In this document: positions 56,150-64,000 of the stretch, one piece after another
Numbering within the stretch: position 1 is the stretch's first letter
Layout of the letters: each line of letters begins with the position of its first letter
NCBI GenBank assembly: GCA_020726505.1
Contig: JAHLEZ010000047.1
Coordinates: forward strand, 124,001-188,000
Reading direction: 5' to 3'
From: Leptodontidium sp. MPI-SDFR-AT-0119
Taxonomy: Eukaryota > Ascomycota > Leotiomycetes > Helotiales > Leptodontidiaceae
DNA: 64,000 nt
Made by a program: the position numbers and the translations under genes
The notes under the pieces: generated by a model
What the model was told of the DNA's origin: nothing
What the model saw: only the letters and a program-made list of their open reading frames with translations
The model's database searches: none

Positions 56150-58219
56150 CTATCTCCGCGCCTCAAATAACAGCAGAGGGAGGTGCATTCCCAAGTACCC
56201 CCCCACCAGATGGCCGATACACACACCCAGAAACACCTCTTGTTCCTCCACACTCAACCCGTCTACAATAGTCATCCATTTATCTTTCCTCCTCCACTGT
56301 TTCAAAAACGTCTCTTTATCCTCATCAACCACCTCCCCAGCTGGTCCAAACCTCCTCACCAATTGCTTCCCACTCCCCTCTCTATCTCCATCCCTATCCT
56401 CATCTCCGCCTCCACCTCCCAATCCATCACCCCACCCCTCCCCACCCACAAACCGAATCCAAGAATCCTGCATCCTCCTCTGCATCGTCCTCTCCTTCTC
56501 CCTCTCCCCCAGCTCATCCACCATCCCATCAAAAATCTCCGGATGTCCAAATAAATAAGCGAGATCCAGCGAATGGGTAGGGACGCCTTTGAACACGCCC
56601 CCAAAAGGTTGCGGTTGCTCGAAACTGTATTCGTGGACTTTTATTCCCTTGGTGCGTGCATGTGTGGCGAAAGAGTCGGCGGCGTGGTACCAGGCTAGAT
56701 CTTCGATTAGGGAGAGGAGGGTGGCGCTGGTTTGGGATGGGGTGGTGGAGGAGGCGAGGGTGTAGGTTGAGAGGATGGGGGTGAGTTTTTCATTTTGGTT
56801 ATTGTTTGGGGATGACAAGGAGGAGAGGGAGGAGGAAAGGGTGGTGAGGAGGTTGGATGTGGATGGTTTAGGTGTGAGAAGGGGGAAGTTTGAGGCTACG
56901 GATGAGATGACGGTGCTTTCGTTGCCGGTTGTGCCGATGATTAGGGGGCCAGTGAATGTGTATTTTTCGGTGAAGTTTGAGGGGAGGAAGATTTCGTCGA
57001 TTACGGGGGTGTGACCTAGGCCGTTGCGGGGGTTGGAGGTTGTATATGCGGTGAGGAGGTCTTGATAGGGTACAGTTTCGAGTTGGGAGAGGGTTGTGAT
57101 GTTGAGGGCGGTTTTGGTGGCGTGGTATAAGGGGGAATAAGAGGAGAGTGTGAGGGGGGTGGTGAAGATGGGCGTGTTGAGGAATTGGGATTGTAATATT
57201 GCCCGTGAGATTGGTGCGGGTGGGTGGCAGTGGAGGAGGGTGTGGATTAGGACTGAGCCGTGAGATTCGCCAGAGGCGGTTATGTTGGTAGGTGAGCCGC
57301 CGAATGGGGTTATGTTTTGGGAGAGCCAGGTCAGGGCGGTGTGCTAGGGATTGTTAATTTGGGTTGGGAAAGAATGGAAAAAGGAAAAGGGACATACAAC
57401 GTCTCGTGGTCCGAAGTTCGCTGCGTTGTCTGGGCCGTTGAGTTGAGCGAGTTCGTCGGAGGCCATGTATCCGAATACTGAGAGACGGTAGCTATATTCT
57501 TGTCAGCATATAAACCCAATATGACATCTCGAATTCTTCATGACCTACTTGATAGCAACCGTGATAATTGGTTTTCCAATCTCCACGCTCCTCTTAACGA
57601 TACTTCCGCCATCACACCACCAGTCAGAATTTGAACCTGAGAAGCCCCCGCCGCCGTGAACATAAACCAGAACGGGAAGATCATCGCCTGCTTTGGCGCC
57701 AGCTGGGGTGGTGATATTGAGGTTTAGACATTGGAATTCGGAGAACGTGTCTGGTTGATGGGAGGCGATTGAGGCAGGCAGACCGATGAGTGTATCTTCC
57801 AGACGGGCTGTCTGGGGAGGTTGTGGACATTTTGGCCTGTTGTATATCGGTTAGGGTCTATATTATTTATTTGTAGGCAGTGGAAAATACCCATATCTCG
57901 TAGAATCCGTCTGCTTCTCAAACGAAGTATTGAGACTTGATTGTTTGAATCGTCCAGGAATATTCGCATACTTGATTCCTCGAAACTGCCAGATCTCATT
58001 CTCAGAAGAAGATATACGGTGGCGGCAGCCCGTGAACGTGGTGTTGAGCCCAGAGTGTTGGATAATCGGGGATGGTGTAGACATATTGCTTGATTCTGTG
58101 CCAGATGTGATGACTTCTACTTCTGCTTTCGTTTCTGCTTCTTCGGGAGAGGTGTGTGATGGACATAGTAGGAAGAGGGTTATGAGGAGGTCTATATCGC
58201 TGAGTTTGAAATTTATCAT
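56150..58219 (-). CDS. Type-B carboxylesterase/lipase family protein
   Basis: Four exons on the minus strand: 58219-57891, 57836-57549, 57491-57398 and 57343-56150; 634 residues, within the family range. It starts with a hydrophobic signal-like segment (DIDLLITLFLLCPS). Alpha/beta-hydrolase hallmarks are FRGIKYANIPGRF, the oxyanion-hole HGGGGFSG (170-177), NYRLSVFGYMASDELAQLNG, NFGPRDV and the nucleophile elbow ASGESHGSV (S264). A glycine/aspartate-rich low-complexity loop interrupts the C-terminal third. Family knowledge: secreted or ER esterases that hydrolyse carboxylic esters; natural substrates are generally unknown. The start at 58219 was chosen because it places the hydrophobic segment at the N-terminus; the frame is open further upstream. 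It looks intact. Confidence 0.9.
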
Positions 58220-59505
58220 TGGGATTGTAAGGATGTTGTTGGTAACGATTGTGGAGTAGAGGGGTATTCGGGCTTGTCGTGTGGAGGGTAGGCTTGTGAT
58301 GCAGAATTTCTTCTTTTGGGGTACCAGATCCGTGATCATATATTGTGGACTCCGACCCCATGGCGAGACGTTGAAGTGACGTGAGAAGACCAGCGGGGAT
58401 TGGTATGGCAAAGTAGCTGAAAGGGGAAATTTTTGCTCGTGAAAGATATGTCTTGACAGGGTGTTTGGGTTGTTGAAGCGTGCTGAGAACATGAATGGAA
58501 TTGTTGGGTGTGGGTGCATGAGCGTTGTAAGATCGCCTAAGCTCTACCAGCGGCTGACACTTACCATTGTCCTGGGATGGAAGGAGATGCTTGGTGCTGA
58601 GGTGATATTCGGTTGTCATGTACCACTGTCAGAATTGGTTGTAGTCCCGACTCGCTTGAGTGGGTTGCACCACCAGGAACATGAAGTCGGGATTTCGCCC
58701 GAAAAGGTAACTTTTCCCTTTCTCTTTGCATTCAAATGAATCCAACGCATTTGTACTTGACTCTTGGACTCATATTCCATCCACCGCAGGGAGTTATGGA
58801 GTATGAAGTCATGCTAAAGAAAAAGAACGGACATCGATCACCTGCTTCAAGTTCTCAATGACCGAAATAGAAGATATAGCGGTGAGGTTCAAAGAATTTA
58901 AGGTACAAACGCCTTGTCCACTCGGAGTGCATCCTCGTTGCAGCTTACTCGGGATCTCCATCATCTCAAGTCTTTGATAGCCTTGCTGACAATGCCCAGG
59001 GGTGAATAAGCTCGCACTTGGAAACTTACAGAGCCACTTGATGGATATGGATATGGATAGAGACATTCCAGAAGATCGCGGAACACGGCTGTATTCTGCG
59101 ATGCAGCGGGTACGTCTTTATGCAGACGCGATGGGAGAGTATGTGTGGACAATATGAAGGAGAAATAACTAGTCGCACTAGCGAGATGAAAATGAAACGT
59201 TGATTGAGCCTCAGAGGACGAAGAGGTCAGAACAGCGTTCTAAATGTGATGAAAGTCGAGATATCCTGAAGTTCATGGTGTTGTTATGAAAAATGGTTGC
59301 TGATGAGGGGATTAGCCCCAGAATCAGCCTCACAAGGCGGATTGGTCGTAAAGTCACACCCCCACGACAAGGCTCTGCCATGTTGGCTGTTCGCACTCAG
59401 GACTCCAATCATGAACACATCCCCATCAATGAGACTTCATCCCGGGCCACCAACTTGATGTGTGTCAGATGAAGATTTGAAGACCAAAGTAAAGCGAGCT
59501 CCAAG
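58220..59505. other. Divergent intergenic region
   Basis: About 1.3 kb between the carboxylesterase start and the NLR-like start. No supported frame was found. Confidence 0.5.
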
Positions 59506-62500
59506 ATGTCAACAACCCTTGGCGGCTCGACCTCGGCCTCGGCTGCGCTGGATGGAAGCGACGATCCTTGGGCTTTGGCCAAAGCCCGCTTTCTATCTGA
59601 CTTGGACTCAGAACGCGACCTCTTCAACAACGCAACTCTCGCGAATCTATACTACACCACCAGCAATTCGAATCGCGACGATGCAGAGAAAAGCCGTGTG
59701 CGGGCTGTGGCTACAAAACTAGGACCCTTGGTCTCTGCCATAGAAAGCTATGGCAAGGCTCTGGATACCTTCGCCCAAATAGCCCCGTTGTACCTCTCGC
59801 CGATATGGGGGAGTATAAGGGTGTTGCTGGTGCTGGCGAGAAGTTATGGGAAGTTCTTTGAACGGCTCGTGGATACGCTGGGAAGGATTGGAGATGTGCT
59901 GCCTAGGTTCCGTGAGTTTGCTCTTTGAAGTCTATTGAGGACCGCTAGGCAGAGGACGATGAGCTGTTGCAGCATCTCGGATGGTCTGCTTACACAAATG
60001 CATCTACTAACTATCTCCAGGAGACTACGAACGAATATATAGTCGACAGAAACATCAACGGCTTACCCAAGCACTATCGTCTGCTTACCTCGACATCATA
60101 ATCATCTGCACCCAATTCTGAAAGACAATCCGCCAACAGAAATCATCTACTCTTCGAAGACTCTACAAACCCTTATCTCTCGACCAGCAACTTGACGAGG
60201 CGGTTGAGCGTTTCCGCGAACACAAGAAAAATGTGGAAGAGGAGGCTCGGGTTTGCCATATGATCGAGGCAGCTGAAAAACGAGATGAGGAATTGACTGT
60301 ATTTGCGGTCGAACGAAAGCGGAGATTACTGTCGAAGCTGTCGACCGTGGGGTTTGAGTACAAGCATCAGAAGCTCAAATCATTGAGACATGTTGGGACT
60401 GGGGTTTGGCTACTTGAGAATGCCCAATACAACCTGTGGTACGCATCAGCACAGTCCGCAGTTATGTGCTGCTACGGCATTCGTACGTTATTCTTTCGAA
60501 ATTATGGGCACGGCTAACAAGTGAAGCTGGGTGTGGAAAGTCAGTACTATCGTCAAGCATTGTGGACTCTCTTGGGTCTACCGAAAACGTAGTGTACTAC
60601 TACTGTGACTACTCTGACAAGCGGACTTTGGACCCGGCAAATTTGTTCGGAACTCTGGCACGCTAGGTCTTGATGAAGATAAATACCATACCGGAACCTC
60701 TTGCAACGGTAATAGAGGAAGCTTCGCACGATGGGAACCGTCTCACAGATCATTTACAGGCCCTTAACATTCTCCAAGAATGCCTATCGACCTATCTCAA
60801 GCCCATATATATGTCTATCGACGGACTCTATGAGATGACTGAGGAATCTCAAAAGATAACCTGTCGTGGTTTGAGTCGGTTGGTCAATGTTGACAGTAAT
60901 CACATCAAGCTCTTTATCACGGGCCGGGAGGATCTGGCAAATCTGCTTTGGATCAAGCCAACAATTCCGTATGCCCGGGTATCGATCACAACATCGGCGA
61001 TTACCTCGGATATTCTGCTGTACGTTCGGGCTTCCACACACCGCAGAATAACAGAAGGCTCTCTAGTCATACAGGATCCTATATTGGAAAATACTATAGT
61101 TGATGAGCTCGTTAAAGGTGCTCAGGGCATGTGAGCATGACACCCAGCTCTAACTTGGCTAATGCTGACAGTAAAATAGGTTTCTCTGGGTCGAATTTCA
61201 GCTCTGCGATTTATGCGAGGCCGAATCTGATTACGGAATTAAGCGTACTCTCGAGAATTTACCAAAAAGTCTTGGGGAAACGTACAACCGCCTTCTTGCA
61301 AAGATTACCGGTGATGAAAGACGAGAAATGATCGTAAGGATGTTTAAGTGGATAGTTTGCTCCCGGAGGCCTCTTCTTGTTGATGAAATGAGAGAGGCCA
61401 TTGCCTTCACGCTGGAAGATGAAGAATGGCAGAGAGAAAATTGTTACCAGTATCGATCGACTGATTCGGGCTTGTGGCAACCTCGTCATTATCGACGGAG
61501 ACACAAAGATTGTGCAGTTTGCTCATTACACCGTACAACAATATCTTCTGGCTTCGTCCGTCGACTTCTTTCATTTCACCTCTCAGGATGCTAATATTAT
61601 GGCTGGGGAGTTCTGTATTGCTTATCTCAACTTCTCCAATTTCGAAACCCAGGTGACGAAGTTCAGGCCCAACGCATACACGGACATGACTTCACTTGGA
61701 ATGCTTGCAAGCAACGGATCCCTGGTCTCTCCTGATCTCTCAGACCAACTCATCTTTCAACTTTGGAGCAATTGGCGGGGTACAAGGGCAACACCTCGCG
61801 AGCTCAACATTGCCAAATATGCTCCTGAAATGCCGGCCAAAAAACAAGATCTCTCATCCTTTGTATTCTACCCCATTGCACACTGGCATTCCCATACCAT
61901 TGATTTTGAGATGAGTCCAGATCCGCTATGTGACAGTGCTGCTCATGTAGCTAGGCGGAATCGACTATTCCAAGCTTTGGTCTGGTCGAAAACTTTACTT
62001 TTCGAATTCCGTCCCTGGGGACCATTCAACGGCCCACCTGCTAGATTGGCATCTATAGCTTTGCTTGGCTGGGCACTAGCACAAAATCACGGCTACCTCA
62101 TCGTGATGATCTGTCAAGTACACAGTCATCAATTCATGCAACCCGTTCGGCTTCTTGGTGATGCGTGGTCTTCCTTCGTTGAGCAGGGTAGTATATCCGA
62201 ATCCAGATTTGATGATTTAGTGTTGCTCGAGAGCGTGCCTTACCCATCCTCAAGCGATATGGACATGTGGCTGCTGTCTCGTGCAGTGTTAGCATGCCAG
62301 CGAAACCATGTCCGTGCTCTGAAATGTTGTGATTTTGACGGAGGATTGTTGGATGTAGCTTTTGTGCAGTTTCTTATGCTTGCCTCTGCTGTATCCACTG
62401 ATGTCCACACGGTAAGTTTTCTTGCCGATCAGGTTGTTGGGGATGAAGAGTTGCGTCGATTGTGGAACGACTCCGGCACGTGGCGGAATTCCCTGGAGAG

Positions 62501-63854
62501 GGCCACAGTGGCAGGTGATCATAGCACCGTATTTTATCTTCTATCCAAAGGGTATAGAGCTGGGCGACTGTGTCCTGATGCTGGTACTTTTCTCCACCTA
62601 GTCAACGCTGCCATCGAGGACGGGGCGTTAGGTACCTTAGAGTGTCTCTCCATGATCACAGCCACCCTTCCGTTCACCATCACGGCTGCCGAGCTGTCCG
62701 GCCCGCTAATGTTGACAACAAAGCTGGGACTTCAGGATGGTATCGGGATACTGCTCCGCTGTAGTGCGCTGCGTTCCGTTGTGACTCCGGATTTCCAACA
62801 TGCCCTCGAATCATCTCTGCAGCACGGCACGGACTTTGGAGCTCGTGATTCACTACTGGAGTTGGCCACCATTGCCTCTGGTTACGGAAGTTCTAGAATG
62901 TTTCAGCGCCTCCTCGATATGTGGGGTACTCCTCCCTCTAGAATTGATCCCAATGATTTAGCGGACGCCCTTATCATAGCAGTGAAATCAGGCCTACAGA
63001 ATGCAGTCAAGGTTCTTCTAGACTGGGGTGTGGACAACCCCAAAGCGCCCAATCGAACTGGGTCAGTGGCTGTAATTGCAGCGGTCAAGTCATCTCAATG
63101 GGAATCCCTCCTCACATTACTTCAACACCGCTGCCCTCTTGGCTCAACCCCTCTTGGTACGCCACTGACCATCGCAGCGGCAATGGGTGATTTCGGAATT
63201 GCCAAAGCTCTTGTTGCTCTTGGTGCGGAATATTTTTGTGCCCCCTACACTGACGCAAGATCTGCACGCTTGGCATGTATCCATTCCGACCCAATCTACG
63301 ATCCCATCGATTACAGAAGCAGTTTTCGCGTTTTTCTCACACATACACCCTTATACATGGCATGCTACTATGGGCACAAAGAGATAGTTGAGTATCTTCT
63401 CAACCAAGGAGCGGATCTCGCTGTCGTTAGCCCAAGTGACATTTTTGCTGTTACAATTTTTCATAGCTCACGGCATCCATCGACATGTTGTCGGCAGCAT
63501 ATTTGCCCCGATGGCTGTATATCGGATGTCACGGAAACTGCTGGCGGTATCGTGGTGCCTGAATGGAGGTACCCAATCGCAGCCGCCATGGAACAAGGAC
63601 ACGAAGATATTGTCGCTCTTCTTAGCAGCAGCGCTGCTTCAGACAACTCTGACTCCACCTCTTCTCACCATTCCTCGGACACTGGGCATAGAGATTGGCC
63701 ACCACTGAGCAGTACGCCACTTTACTGCAGTACGTCACTTTACTGCAGTCCACAGTATCAGAGCCTTGTTCAGTTAACGATCCTCAGAAATGCTGTTTCT
63801 CAGCTATCACTCCCCACGGATTATCGCGAACAATTGCTCAGTCACGTTGGATGA
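59506..63854 (+). pseudogene. NLR-like NACHT/ankyrin gene with several disabling changes
   Basis: Splice-consistent exons are 59506-59911, 60021-60482, 60527-61130 and 61180-63854. The N-terminal part (DPWALAKARFLSDLDSERD; AIESYGKALDTFAQIAPLYLSPIWGSIRVLL) matches the domain that precedes NACHT in many fungal STAND proteins. The Walker A P-loop is PGCGKSVLSSSIVDSL, split by a 44-bp intron. Later blocks are SIDGLYEM, KLFITGRED, EFQLCDLCEAESDYGIKRTL and AHYTVQQYLLAS. C-terminal ankyrin-like repeats include TPLTIAAAMGDFGIAKALVALGA and TPLYMACYYGHKEIVEYLLNQGADL. Lesions: TGA at 60119-60121, TAG at 60664-60666, and a frame change by one base between about 61381 and 61445, in or near an AGAGAGAAAA stretch. 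Family knowledge: such proteins sense non-self and trigger cell death. As assembled only a truncated N-terminal product could be made from the first ATG; the 817-codon 3' frame is intact. Confidence 0.78.
63713..63748 (+). repeat. 18-bp tandem duplication near the NLR 3' end
   Basis: TACGCCACTTTACTGCAG is followed directly by TACGTCACTTTACTGCAG (17 of 18 identical), encoding a doubled ST-x-LYC phrase. Confidence 0.8.
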
Positions 63855-64000
63855 TCAATGCCAGCCGGGTTCATTGGATGACCTGTTGACGTTTGAAATG
63901 ATGGAAGTTAGACTTTACGGAAGTTGGACATTGTGGAAGTTGTGGCTGACACCGCGCGAGCCTACAAACTGTGTTCTGTCTTGGCATTCCTCGACACCTT

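Overview
The window is nuclear DNA of a filamentous ascomycete (Pezizomycotina). The basis is gene content (HET-domain protein, NACHT/ankyrin NLR-like protein, LaeA-like methyltransferase, DUF1996 protein, chitin-synthase-like glycosyltransferase) and gene structure: mostly short introns of about 45-150 bp with GTRAGT donors, CTAAC-type branch sites and YAG acceptors, and genes on both strands with long intergenic gaps. A Leotiomycetes-like genome is a guess, not shown. No rRNA, tRNA, CRISPR array or intact transposon was recognised.

Layout. 0-4.2 kb: a divergent pair, a bacterial-type nucleotide-sugar dehydrogenase (minus) and a short chitin-synthase-like GT2 (plus), plausibly a two-gene polysaccharide unit. 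5.7-6.5 kb: a protein ending in eleven perfect-length heptapeptide repeats. 6.5-10.5 kb: decayed, gene-poor DNA with one small inverted repeat. 10.5-11.7 kb: a DJ-1/PfpI protein. 11.7-16.0 kb: gene-poor. 16.0-22.8 kb: a possible small secondary-metabolism group: a 12-exon LaeA-like methyltransferase (minus), a divergent cytochrome P450 (plus) and an unrecognised, probably decayed gene. 26.3-27.5 kb: mitochondrial phosphate carrier. 28.3-32.5 kb: an unrecognised frame-broken gene and a HET-domain gene carrying frameshifts. 34.0-41.1 kb: one intronless reading frame for a 2360-residue coiled-coil protein built from 77-91-residue repeats. 42.7-44.4 kb: amino-acid permease. 44.7-46.7 kb and 47.9-49.5 kb: divergent secreted proteins (serine beta-lactamase-like hydrolase and DUF1996 protein). 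50.1-51.8 kb: CorA-like membrane protein with an in-frame stop near its start. 54.1-55.2 kb: nitroreductase-like protein. 56.2-58.2 kb: type-B carboxylesterase. 59.5-63.9 kb: NLR-like NACHT/ankyrin gene with two nonsense codons and a frameshift.

Two themes stand out. First, both recognisable incompatibility/innate-immunity genes (HET and NLR) look broken, along with a metabolic gene next to the P450. Second, several unusual repeat architectures sit in otherwise single-copy genes: the heptad-phased giant, the 21-bp array, and a palindrome, TACCTAGGTA, that occurs four times and only in intergenic DNA. Exon joins were worked out by hand from splice consensus and frame continuity; protein families were assigned by motif recognition without database searches.
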